Of a DNA stretch of 64,000 bases, positions 7,971 through 17,967 are shown in pieces. The notes below the pieces were generated by a model. The model was not told the DNA's origin. It searched no databases and saw only the letters and a list, made by a program, of their open reading frames with translations. How positions within the stretch are numbered: position 1 is the first letter of the stretch; every line of letters starts with the position of its first letter. This DNA is from Actinomycetes bacterium. GTDB taxonomy: Bacteria; Actinomycetota; Actinomycetes; Streptosporangiales; Streptosporangiaceae. Location: the NCBI GenBank assembly GCA_021792855.1, contig JAJYTW010000001.1, forward strand, positions 25,371-89,370, written 5' to 3'. A program made the position numbers and the translations under genes.

Positions 7971-9374
7971 GTGGCGAAGACCTCGGCGGGCTCAGTTTTC
8001 CGCTGCTCAGAGTGCGGCTGGCAGACCAGCAAGTGGGTTGGCCGGTGCGGCGAGTGCCAGTCCTGGGGGACGGTCGGGCAGGTCGCGGTGGCCGGTCCTG
8101 GCGGCCGGGCGGGCCGGGCCGTCCTGCGCGGCATTCCCGGGCCGCGGGCCGCCGCGCCGGCGATCCCGATCTCCCGGGTGGACGCCGCGTCGGCGGCGGC
8201 GCGGCCGACCGGCATGGACGAGCTTGACCGGGTGCTCGGCGGCGGCCTGGTGCCGGGCACGGTCGCGCTGCTGTCCGGCGAGCCCGGGGTGGGCAAGTCC
8301 ACCCTGCTGCTCGAGGCCGGAGCGCTGGCCGCCGAGCGATCGCCGGTGCTGTACGTCACCGGCGAGGAGTCCGCGGCCCAGGTGCGGCAGCGAGCCGACC
8401 GGATCGGCGCGGTCAGCGAGAATCTGTTCCTGGCCGCCGAGACCGACCTCGACGCGATGCTCGCGCACGTGGCGGCGGTGAATCCGGCGCTGCTGATCGT
8501 GGACTCGGTGCAGACCATCACCGCGGCCGGGACCGAGGGCGCGCCGGGCGGGGTTACCCAGGTGCGCGAGATCACCTCCGCGCTGGTCAGCCTCGCCAAG
8601 CAGCGCGAGCTGACCACGGTGCTTGTGGGGCACGTGACGAAGGACGGCTCGATCGCCGGGCCGCGCTCGCTGGAGCATCTGGTCGACGTGGTGCTGCAGT
8701 TCGAGGGCGACAGCCGGGGCCGGCTCCGGATGATCCGGGCGCTGAAGAACCGGTTCGGGCCGACCGACGAGGTCGGGTGCTTCGAACTCGGCGAGTTCGG
8801 GCTGATCGGCCTGCCCGATCCGAGCGGGCTGTTCCTGTCCAGGCAGCACGGGCCGGTGCCGGGCACCTGCGTGACGGTGACACTGGAGGGCCGGCGCCCG
8901 CTGGTCGCCGAGGTGCAGACGCTGGTCTGCCCGGTCGAGGGGGCCGAGCCGTCCCGGCGGGTGACCTCGGGGCTCGACCCGGCCAGGGTCGGCATGGTGA
9001 TCGCGGTGCTGCAGCAGCGGGCCAGGGTCAGGCTCGGCCGGGCCGACATCTACGCGGCGACGGTCGGCGGGGTCAGGCTCGCCGAGCCGTCGGTCGACCT
9101 GGCGGTGGCGCTGGCACTGGCGGGCGCGCTGGCGAACCTGTCCGTGCCGATGGATGTGGTCGCGTTCGGCGAAGTCGGACTGGCGGGCGAGATCCGGACG
9201 GTGGCGGGCGTCGGCCGCAGGCTCAGCGAGGCGAGCCGGATGGGGTTCCGCCGGGCGGTCGTCCCGGCCGGCACCGAGGTCGGCCCGGCCGCGGAGATGA
9301 TGGAGGTGGTCGCGGTGCCCGATATCGCCGCCGCCATCTCCGCCACGTTCGGCGCGGGCCGGGCGACCGGCTGA
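7971..9374 (+). CDS. radA: DNA repair protein RadA (Sms)
   Basis: About 467 residues. A C4 zinc finger CSECGWQTSKWVGRCGECQSW opens the protein, followed by a RecA-like core with Walker A GEPGVGKST (about residues 103-111), the RadA-specific KNRFG in ALKNRFGPTDEVG, and a C-terminal Lon-like domain. RadA is a DnaB-type helicase that extends recombination intermediates. No clear Shine-Dalgarno decides among GTG codons at 7932, 7962 and 7971; I chose 7971 because it matches the usual short N-terminus. In many actinomycetes disA follows; here a secreted protein gene on the other strand and then mutY follow instead. Confidence 0.95.
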   Translation: MAKTSAGSVFRCSECGWQTSKWVGRCGECQSWGTVGQVAVAGPGGRAGRAVLRGIPGPRAAAPAIPISRVDAASAAARPTGMDELDRVLGGGLVPGTVALLSGEPGVGKSTLLLEAGALAAERSPVLYVTGEESAAQVRQRADRIGAVSENLFLAAETDLDAMLAHVAAVNPALLIVDSVQTITAAGTEGAPGGVTQVREITSALVSLAKQRELTTVLVGHVTKDGSIAGPRSLEHLVDVVLQFEGDSRGRLRMIRALKNRFGPTDEVGCFELGEFGLIGLPDPSGLFLSRQHGPVPGTCVTVTLEGRRPLVAEVQTLVCPVEGAEPSRRVTSGLDPARVGMVIAVLQQRARVRLGRADIYAATVGGVRLAEPSVDLAVALALAGALANLSVPMDVVAFGEVGLAGEIRTVAGVGRRLSEASRMGFRRAVVPAGTEVGPAAEMMEVVAVPDIAAAISATFGAGRATG

Positions 9375-9385
9375 GCGCCGCCCGG

Positions 9386-10165
9386 TCAGCCCAGCCGGAA
9401 CGTCACCGGCGCGCTGACCAGCGAGCCGTCGACAGCGGTGACCGTGTACGTGCCTGCCGGGACCCGGCGGCGGCGGCCGGCGCAACCCGGCGCGGCGGTC
9501 AGCCGGTCCCAGGACATCGAGACCACCGTGGGCACGCCGCGCATCAGCGGCGTGATCAGGCTGCCGGACCCGTCCGTGCAGTAGGACGAGTTCCAGATCG
9601 TCGCCGAGCCCTCCTTGATGACCAGCGCGACGTGCCCGGACCCCACGTTGAATGAGCAGGTCGTCGGCTGGGTGGAGACGATGTTGATGCTGAAGCTGGG
9701 CGCCTGGCCGGCCGCGAACCTGGCCTGCGGGCTGAACACGCTCAGCACGATGCTCGACTTGGCGCAGAACGCGGGCTTGAACTGGAACTGCCCGGACGTC
9801 TTCCCCGGCCGTCGCGACCGGGATGACAGCGGCCTGGACGTGGCGACGGCGCCCTTGCCCTGACCGCCGTGCCCGGTTCCCGCCTTCGCGTGGCGGCCGG
9901 CCGTGCCCGTCGCGGTCGGGTGCCGCGGACTGGACTGCGCGGTCGGGGTCGGCCCGGTGGCCGACGCTCCCGGAGAGGCGCCGGCCGAGGCGCCGTGCCC
10001 GGTCCCAGCGGGTCCGGTGGCACCCGCTGGGACCTTGAGCGCGGTGGAGAGACCCCAGGCGGCGGCGCCGAACACGGCGAGGCCGATCAGGAGAACCATG
10101 AAGCGCCGACGCCAGTACAACCCGGCCGCGCGCTCGGGCTGGTAACGGAACGTGTTCCCCCCCAT
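9386..10165 (-). CDS. Membrane-anchored extracytoplasmic protein, unknown function
   Basis: A 259-residue protein with a short cytoplasmic N-terminus (MGGNTFRYQPERAAGLYWRR), one transmembrane segment (about residues 23-42, FMVLLIGLAVFGAAAWGLS), a Gly/Ala/Thr/Pro-rich linker of about 80 residues, and a C-terminal beta-rich domain from about residue 105. The domain has paired cysteines (FCAKS, TTCSF, YCTDG, GCAG) and ends GTYTVTAVDGSLVSAPVTF, like an immunoglobulin-type fold. It lies between radA and mutY on the opposite strand, a position where I recall similar hypothetical proteins in related genomes. No function is assigned. Confidence 0.75.
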   Translation of the reverse strand: MGGNTFRYQPERAAGLYWRRRFMVLLIGLAVFGAAAWGLSTALKVPAGATGPAGTGHGASAGASPGASATGPTPTAQSSPRHPTATGTAGRHAKAGTGHGGQGKGAVATSRPLSSRSRRPGKTSGQFQFKPAFCAKSSIVLSVFSPQARFAAGQAPSFSINIVSTQPTTCSFNVGSGHVALVIKEGSATIWNSSYCTDGSGSLITPLMRGVPTVVSMSWDRLTAAPGCAGRRRRVPAGTYTVTAVDGSLVSAPVTFRLG

Positions 10166-10316
10166 GTCCTTTGAGTATGCAAGAGCATGCCCGGCCCGCG
10201 GGGATGCCTCGCCGCTATCTCCGGAGCGTGTTTTCGCAGGCAGGAGACTTGCGGAGGGCTTGCCCGCATTCCTAGTGACGTGCCGCCGACGGCGGTCATG
10301 GCAGGATCGATCCGTC

Positions 10317-11216
10317 ATGACCACCAGATTCGAACGGCCGATCGCCGACTGGTTCGCGACCTGCGCAAGGGACCTGCCGTGGCGGGCGCCGGACGCCGGG
10401 CCCTGGGCGATCATGGTTAGCGAGTTCATGCTCCAGCAGACCCCGGTGTCGCGGGTGCTTCCGGCCTACCGGGCCTGGCTGGAGCGCTGGCCGACGCCCG
10501 CAGCCCTCGCCGCCGCCACCCCGGCCGACGCGGTCCGACAGTGGGACCGGCTTGGCTACCCGCGCCGGGCTATCCGCCTGCATGCCGCGGCGACGTTGAT
10601 CGCGGACCGGCACGGCGGGTCGGTCCCTGCGTCGCTCGACGACCTGCGCGCGCTGCCCGGTGTGGGCGACTACACGGCGGCCGCGATTGCCAGTTTCGCC
10701 TTCGGCCAGCGACATCCCGTGCTCGACGTGAACATCCGCCGGGTCCTGGCCCGCCTGGTGACCGGGCGGGATCTGGGCGGCGGGTCGGTCAGCGGCACCG
10801 AGACGGCGCTGGCGGCCGCACTGCTGCCACCGGCCAGCGACGGCCGCGCTGCCCGCTGGAACGCCGCGGTGATGGAACTTGGCGCCCTGGTCTGCACCGC
10901 TGCCCGGCCGGCCTGCGATCGGTGCCCGGTGGCAGTCTCGTGCGCCTGGCTGGCTGGCGGCAGGCCACCGGCCGACCGGCCCCGGCGCAGCCAGACCTAC
11001 CTGGGCAGCGACCGGCAGTGCCGGGGCGCGCTGCTCGCCGTGCTGCGGTCCGCCGCCGGGCCGGTGCCGGTCACCGCCTTCGACGGCTGCTGGCCGGACG
11101 CCGGCCAGCGGGTAAGGGTCCTGGCCGGACTGGTCGGAGACGGCCTGGTGACGCTGTCGGAGAGCGGACTGGCCAGCCTGCCCGGCGAGGGAGCGGCGAT
11201 TCCCGGCGCCGGGTAA
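10317..11216 (+). CDS. mutY: A/G-specific adenine glycosylase MutY
   Basis: A 299-residue protein. The catalytic Glu lies in SEFMLQQTPV, the helix-hairpin-helix is LPGVGDYTAAAI, and the catalytic Asp is in VLDVNIRRVLAR. The iron-sulfur loop CTAARPACDRCPVAVSC has the exact C-x6-C-x2-C-x5-C spacing. The enzyme removes adenine opposite 8-oxoguanine. It is shorter than E. coli MutY (about 350): the C-terminal NUDT1-like domain that recognises 8-oxoG is mostly replaced by a compact segment. The ATG at 10317 is the first in frame near the conserved N-terminus. The long upstream part of the frame is a shadow. Confidence 0.92.
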   Translation: MTTRFERPIADWFATCARDLPWRAPDAGPWAIMVSEFMLQQTPVSRVLPAYRAWLERWPTPAALAAATPADAVRQWDRLGYPRRAIRLHAAATLIADRHGGSVPASLDDLRALPGVGDYTAAAIASFAFGQRHPVLDVNIRRVLARLVTGRDLGGGSVSGTETALAAALLPPASDGRAARWNAAVMELGALVCTAARPACDRCPVAVSCAWLAGGRPPADRPRRSQTYLGSDRQCRGALLAVLRSAAGPVPVTAFDGCWPDAGQRVRVLAGLVGDGLVTLSESGLASLPGEGAAIPGAG

Positions 11217-11287
11217 GGCAGCCAGGTCTCCGGGAGCCAGGTGCGAGGACCGCACTTCACCGCCGCCGGATCCGGCGCCGGTGAAAG

Positions 11288-11329
11288 CCGAGGTGGCCGG
11301 CCCGGCAGATGCCGGGCCGGCCACCTCGG
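11288..11329. terminator. Bidirectional hairpin terminator between mutY and clpC
   Basis: A perfect 19-bp stem: CCGAGGTGGCCGGCCCGGC at 11288-11306 pairs with 11311-11329 around an AGAT loop. It lies between the stops of the convergent mutY and clpC genes and has no long U tract on either side, as is common for GC-rich actinomycete terminators. Confidence 0.85.
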
Positions 11330-11349
11330 ACAGGCTGGGGATTCCCCGG

Positions 11350-13911
<2,562 letters not shown>

Positions 13912-14111
13912 TCGTCGCTCCCTCACCTAGCGGTGGGGACGGGCCTTCGCAGTCGCCCGTCCCTGCCGCGCGCTAGCCCTGGTGCCAGGCAAGGCGCCGA
14001 CTGTGGCACATCGCGTCAGCGAGCGATCCACCACACTCCAGAACAACCTTCCCCGGCTGACGGGCGTTCACCCTCATCCAACCGGCCGCGGGGAAACAGT
14101 GTTCCCAGGTA

Positions 14112-14150
14112 CGCCGCCAGCGAACGCCGGTCCGTACGCTGCCAGCGAAC
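14112..14150 (-). promoter_or_regulatory. Two tandem ClgR-type boxes upstream of clpC
   Basis: Read on the clpC strand, GTTCGC-TGGCA-GCG (14150 to 14137) and GTTCGC-TGGCG-GCG (14125 to 14112) both match GTTCGC-N5-GCG, which I recall as the ClgR recognition sequence in Streptomyces. They are spaced 25 bases apart. ClgR activates clpC, clpP1P2 and lon in streptomycetes and relatives. The match is seen; the binding is inferred. Confidence 0.7.
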
Positions 14151-14153
14151 ATG

Positions 14154-14207
14154 CAACGGCTGGCGACATACCGGCGATGTCGCCTGATGGTATGTCGTCA
14201 GCCGTTG
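14154..14207. promoter_or_regulatory. Long inverted repeat between clpC and lsr2
   Basis: CAACGGCTGGCGACATACC at 14154-14172 faces GGTATGTCGTCAGCCGTTG at 14189-14207: 18 of 19 positions pair across a 16-base centre that itself holds GGCGATGTCGCC. It sits just beyond the ClgR-type boxes relative to clpC and downstream of the lsr2 stop. It could be the lsr2 terminator or an operator; no U tract is present. Confidence 0.55.
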
Positions 14208-14365
14208 CCGAGCGATGACTCACGCTGCGAAAGCCCCATCCAGCACCAGCCGCCGACGCACCGCCGCGTGACTGCCGGTGCCGGTCTGGCAGTACCGGGA
14301 CTGGCCGCACGGCGGGCGCCGTGCCAGGGGCTCTCGGGCCGGAAAGCTTCTCCGGGCCTTGAGAG

Positions 14366-14698
14366 CTAGTGGGCCGCTTCGTACTCGGCGATGATGTTCG
14401 CGGGAATGCGGCCGCGCTCACTTACCTTGTGCCCACGCTGCCGCGCCCACTCCCTGATCTCGGAACTGCGCTCACGGCCCGGGCCACTGCGTGCCTTGCG
14501 GCGCCGTCCGCCCGCCGATGCCCGGCGGGCGTGGTCTGCGAATACGCCGACCTTCTCGCGAAGTTCCTTGCTGTGCGGGCCGCACAGATCGATTTCGTAC
14601 GCGTTGCCATCAAAAGCGAACGATACCGACTCGCTGCCTTCGACCTCTCCATCGTGCGGTAGGTCGCACACTACCGTCACTACTGTCTTGTGAGCCAT
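14366..14698 (-). CDS. lsr2: Lsr2 nucleoid-associated protein
   Basis: A 110-residue protein. The N-terminal dimerisation half begins [20 protein letters not shown], the middle is the basic [14 protein letters not shown] linker, and the DNA-binding half is [20 protein letters not shown] with the AT-hook-like RGR that inserts in the minor groove. Lsr2 is the actinobacterial H-NS analogue and silences AT-rich, horizontally acquired DNA. The stretch just upstream (14709-14757) is itself strikingly AT-rich, fitting autoregulation. It lies upstream of clpC on the same strand, as in other actinomycetes. Confidence 0.95.
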   Translation of the reverse strand: MAHKTVVTVVCDLPHDGEVEGSESVSFAFDGNAYEIDLCGPHSKELREKVGVFADHARRASAGGRRRKARSGPGRERSSEIREWARQRGHKVSERGRIPANIIAEYEAAH

Positions 14699-14708
14699 GC
14701 TCGTGAAC

Positions 14709-14757
14709 CTTTCTGTTACCTCAGCTATTTAAGAAGCTTAAGCTTAACCTATCCTAG
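14709..14757 (-). promoter_or_regulatory. AT-rich leader/promoter of lsr2
   Basis: These 49 bases contain 18 G or C (37%), against a visible background near 70%, and include TTTAAGAAGCTTAAGCTTAA. They end about 10 bases before the lsr2 ATG. An AT-rich island here is what Lsr2 itself would bind; promoter elements cannot be fixed by eye. Confidence 0.45.
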
Positions 14758-14863
14758 CAAGTGCGCCGATGACAATTCACGGTGCCCGAAACGAGGCGCA
14801 GTTCGAGAGTAGCGTTCCCGCGTACTACTTGAAACCCCGGAGTAACTCTCCGTAATCAGCACA

Positions 14864-15130
14864 TCAGTTACCAGGCTTAGTACCGACATCGTCCTTATCA
14901 TCGGCACCCGCCGGCCGACCACGTTCGGCACCTCTCGATCGGCTTGATGGATTCTGAGGCTTAGCTGAAAGATGCCGATCCGTCGAATCTGGTGCCGATT
15001 GATCGCGTCCCTCGTCGTCTGCCGCGTTCTTGCCGCGGCGCATCTCATGCCTGAGGAATGCTCCCACCGCGAACAGGAACACGGCAGCGACCAAAAAGGG
15101 AGGAGCTAGCACAGTCAGATCGTTGACCAC
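14864..15130 (-). CDS. Small single-pass membrane protein, unknown
   Basis: An 88-residue protein. I place the start at a GTG at 15130 because GGAGG lies six bases upstream and the GTG shares its first base with the TAG stop of the preceding gene (TAGTG), implying coupling. An ATG at 15148 is the alternative but lacks a ribosome site. Residues 4-28 (LTVLAPPFLVAAVFLFAVGA) form one membrane helix, followed by LRHEMRRGKN and a long hydrophilic tail rich in Asp, Arg and Ser that looks disordered. I do not recognise the family. Confidence 0.5.
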   Translation of the reverse strand: MVNDLTVLAPPFLVAAVFLFAVGAFLRHEMRRGKNAADDEGRDQSAPDSTDRHLSAKPQNPSSRSRGAERGRPAGADDKDDVGTKPGN

Positions 15131-15654
15131 TACCAACCTCCGTGCCATGTCGGACTCATGAGCACCGCCCGCGCGGTCGCCAGGCCCGCGCCGACCAGTT
15201 CCGCGGTCACCGAACCGGTGACCGCGGGGCGGATCGACGGCCACCAGGACGGGCCCTGCCAGGCACTACCCGGCGGGACAGCAGCATCCGCCCCCCACGC
15301 CGGACCTTGGCCGAACCGGCCCTGGTCGCGGGGATCAGCGACATTTCGCTGCGGCGGCACAGCTTTCTTGTCGACCTTTCCGACCGCAGGCGTCCAGCGA
15401 CCAGGCGATCCGCCGATGTCCCCCGGACCAGACACATTTGTCGGGGTGCGGGCCGGACAGGAACGGCCACGCCGGGATACGACGTCCGGCCATCCGCGCC
15501 GGTAAGTCCGCGACCACGGACTTCCTGACCGCCAGTCGCATACGATGGCAATCATCGAGCCAGCACGACGCTGGCTGCGGCGCTCCCGCGAGGCGAGGAA
15601 ATTCCGGAACCTCGCCAGATTGAGCCCGGTGCGATCTGCTCTGGAATCGGCCAT
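15130..15654 (-). CDS. Hypothetical protein, Trp/Arg/Pro/Gly-rich
   Basis: A 174-residue frame beginning MADSRADRTGLNLARFRN behind a very strong Shine-Dalgarno (GGAGGAGGAGGAAACG). The product is basic, with many Trp, Arg, Gly and Pro residues and a hydrophobic stretch near the C-terminus (TGSVTAELVGAGLATARAVL). No domain is recognised. The strong ribosome site and the coupled downstream membrane-protein gene argue that it is translated; the unstructured composition argues caution, because an out-of-frame GC-rich read looks similar. Confidence 0.4.
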   Translation of the reverse strand: MADSRADRTGLNLARFRNFLASRERRSQRRAGSMIAIVCDWRSGSPWSRTYRRGWPDVVSRRGRSCPARTPTNVSGPGDIGGSPGRWTPAVGKVDKKAVPPQRNVADPRDQGRFGQGPAWGADAAVPPGSAWQGPSWWPSIRPAVTGSVTAELVGAGLATARAVLMSPTWHGGW

Positions 15655-16102
15655 CGTTTCCTCCTCCTCCCAGCGTGTCACAGTGTCAGCCGGGCCATAC
15701 ATTCCGGCAGAAACCGAGCGAGTAGCACGAACTCCGCCACATCTACGCCGCCTGCGTCTACCATTGCGTCCTAACCAGTCCCGGTCGGGCCATATTCACC
15801 AGGCTACGTCATGCCCGGCACCCGGCCGCCGCGATGCCCGGTGTGCATCGGCCGGACCTAATCCTGCACGGTGCAACCGCCCTTCACGGATTTGCGTGCC
15901 GCGCGCAACCGGGCGACCCGGATATCAGCACCCTCCCTGTCGGTCTTATCCGAGCTATCATGTAAAGGTGCCTCCAGAAGCCAGCTGACCGGTTAATACC
16001 CGGCCGCGCGGTTCCCCGGCATCCGCTTCTCGCGATTCGATGTCGGCCGAATCTCCCTGGGCACCCCGGTGAACAGTGCCCGCGCGGAACACCGGCGGAC
16101 CT

Positions 16103-16134
16103 GTGATGGGGTGATGGGGTGATGGGGTGATGGG
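16103..16134. repeat. Four perfect tandem copies of GTGATGGG
   Basis: The 8-mer GTGATGGG is repeated four times with no mismatch, immediately followed by CCCTCCCAGCC. It is intergenic. It has no palindromic half-sites and no spacers, so it is a simple microsatellite or a set of direct binding sites. Confidence 0.9.
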
Positions 16135-16404
16135 CCCTCCCAGCCACCGGGCCATACCAAGCGGTGCGCCGCCAGACGCATGGTCGCGGGTTTGCGATCG
16201 GCCTTACCGGGCCGACGCGGCCATGCGGTGACTCGGATAACGATCCGGGCCAGGCGTAGTGTCCTGCCGAACAAATTTAGGCCATCCTTATTTTCAAAAT
16301 TCGGCCGTGCCGAACACGTCAACCGTGGCGCGTGCGGGAAAGCAAAACGTGACACGCTATCTGCCCGGCACCTAGGCGCACACCCGCCGGGTAGTCCACG
16401 CCCC

Positions 16405-16428
16405 GGTAAGTGTTCTCGCCCACTTACC
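16405..16428. promoter_or_regulatory. Perfect 8-bp inverted repeat
   Basis: GGTAAGTG at 16405-16412 pairs exactly with CACTTACC at 16421-16428 around an 8-base centre. It lies 430 bases upstream of the NlpC/P60 start. It could be an operator or a small hairpin in a long leader. Confidence 0.4.
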
Positions 16429-16856
16429 TGACGCACTGGCGTCCGTCCTGTTCCGCGGCATTGGGAGGGTCGGCCCGGAGGTCGGGAGGCGCCTAAGTCA
16501 CTTAGCGTGATCGAATATGTACTCATGGTTTTAAGCGTCCCTTACCGGTCTGTGATTCGGCTTAACCACAGATCACGGCGCGATCACCGGCTTGTATCAG
16601 GTTCGTTGACACGCGCTCTGAACTGCGAAAACGCACTCGCTGCCGGGGGCGGGCAGGGCCCCGGAGCACCATGGTCACATGTTCGGAACGGGCAGGCGTG
16701 CCGACAGTCATGTGCTGGATCTCACCGACCGCCGGCCAAGTTTCCGGGTCGGATGTACACGCAAGCGTTCCGTCCATTATTGTCCATCGCTGTCACTCCC
16801 GTTCCCCGTCGCCTCGTCCGCGGTAAGGACAGGCGGCCGTAGAGAGGAGCGCGCAC

Positions 16857-17930
16857 GTGGAGGGCTCGCCAGGAGGTAGGCACTCCCGCCACCAAACCAG
16901 GGCGACTCGCGCCCGGAACCGGCCGCGCCGGTGGACCGCGCGAGCACGGCTCGGCAGGCGCCTAGCGGCCACAATCGGCGTTACGACCGCTCTCAGCCTG
17001 CTTATCCCCGCCGCGGCGGCGGGGGCCGCTGTCGACGCCCACGGCAGCGCCCCAGTCGGCCTGAGGACGCTGCTCGCCCGGGCGGCGAAGCTATCCGCCG
17101 AGATCGACAACCTCAGCCAGTCGGTTGACGCGCTCCGGATTCAGCTCAGCCAGGCCAGGCAGCAGGTCAGCCTCTCGCGCCTGACAATCCGGCGGGATCA
17201 GCGACTGTTGACGACCGATCAGTACGCACTCGGCATGATCGCCGCTGCCGGGTACATGAGCGGGGGGATCAATCCGTCGCTGCAACTCCTCCAGAGCAGC
17301 AACCCGCAGGCGATGCTGAACCGGGCGTCGATCCTGAGCCAGCTACAGAACGAGAACGGCACCAAGCTCAGCCTCGTCGCCGCGGCCCGCGCCGCTGCCA
17401 TCCGGGCCCGACTGGTGGCTCTCCAGCAGGAGCGCCGGGCAGCCCGGCTCTCCGCCGCGATGCGGGTCAAGGTCGCCCGGATCCAGGCTAAGGAGAACTT
17501 GCTCAACAGCGCCGCGTTCGCTCGCGCCATGACCATCTACCAGCAGACCGGCGCGTACCCGGCGGTCCAGGTCGCCGGCAACTCGGTCGGCGTCCAGGCG
17601 CTCAGGTACGCGCTCACCCGGGTGGGTGATCCGTACGTATGGGGCGCGGCCGGGCCGAACGCCTTCGACTGCTCGGGACTGGTCGTCTGGGCGTACGCGC
17701 AGATAGGCATCTCTCTACCGCATTACACCGGCTACCTGTGGAATTCCGGCGTGCACATCTCCCGATCCCAGCTTGAGCCCGGCGACCTGGTGTTCTTCTT
17801 CCCCGACATCGGTCATGTGGGGATCTACGTCGGCGGCGGGATGATGGTGGACGCGCCCACCTACGGCCAGCCGGTCCAGGTCCAGCCGGTGTTCTGGAGC
17901 GCCTACGTGGGCGCCGTCCGGATCGCCTGA
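16857..17930 (+). CDS. NlpC/P60 family peptidoglycan endopeptidase (RipA-like)
   Basis: A 357-residue exported protein. A long basic N-terminus precedes the signal helix (about residues 37-60, LAATIGVTTALSLLIPAAAAG). Residues 70-220 are a coiled coil (LSAEIDNLSQSVDALRIQLS onward). The C-terminal NlpC/P60 domain has the catalytic Cys in FDCSGLVVWAY (about residue 272) and the His in DIGHVGIYVGG (about 319). Such enzymes cut the D-Glu to diaminopimelate bond in the stem peptide and act in cell separation. GAGAGGAG precedes the GTG at 16857. A 1.2-kb untranslated stretch upstream hints at complex control. Confidence 0.92.
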   Translation: MEGSPGGRHSRHQTRATRARNRPRRWTARARLGRRLAATIGVTTALSLLIPAAAAGAAVDAHGSAPVGLRTLLARAAKLSAEIDNLSQSVDALRIQLSQARQQVSLSRLTIRRDQRLLTTDQYALGMIAAAGYMSGGINPSLQLLQSSNPQAMLNRASILSQLQNENGTKLSLVAAARAAAIRARLVALQQERRAARLSAAMRVKVARIQAKENLLNSAAFARAMTIYQQTGAYPAVQVAGNSVGVQALRYALTRVGDPYVWGAAGPNAFDCSGLVVWAYAQIGISLPHYTGYLWNSGVHISRSQLEPGDLVFFFPDIGHVGIYVGGGMMVDAPTYGQPVQVQPVFWSAYVGAVRIA

Positions 17931-17940
17931 TCCGGACGGC
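17913..17940. terminator. Hairpin terminator between NlpC/P60 gene and lysS
   Basis: GCCGTCCGGATC at 17913-17924 pairs perfectly with GATCCGGACGGC at 17929-17940 around a GCCT loop. The stem overlaps the NlpC/P60 stop codon and lies just past the lysS stop on the other strand, so it can serve both convergent genes. Confidence 0.75.
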
Positions 17941-17967
17941 GTCGCGGGTGACCGCAGGAGCGGGCGG

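Larger units (their letters stand above)
15655..16856. other. 1.2-kb intergenic region upstream of the NlpC/P60 gene
   Basis: No convincing gene is seen on either strand: the frames at 15545-15988 (+) and 15993-16526 (-) have no domain and no good start. It holds a tandem 8-mer (16103-16134), an AT-rich island around 16270-16305 (AACAAATTTAGG to TTTTCAAAATT), an 8-bp inverted repeat (16405-16428), and TTGACA at about 16605. The length is unusual for this gene-dense chromosome and suggests a long regulated leader or an unrecognised RNA. Confidence 0.5.

Noticed and set aside
15545-15988. Plus-strand ORF opposite the hypothetical gene at 15130-15654
   Set aside because: Arg/Pro-rich composition typical of an antisense GC-rich frame and no ribosome site.
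16103-16134. Possible CRISPR in the GTGATGGG repeat
   Set aside because: The units are 8 bases, contiguous and without spacers; it is a microsatellite, and no cas gene is near.
16260-16860. c-di-AMP (ydaO) riboswitch before the NlpC/P60 gene
   Set aside because: One stretch (GCCGAACACGTCAACC) looks vaguely like the conserved core, but the rest of the consensus and pairing cannot be traced.
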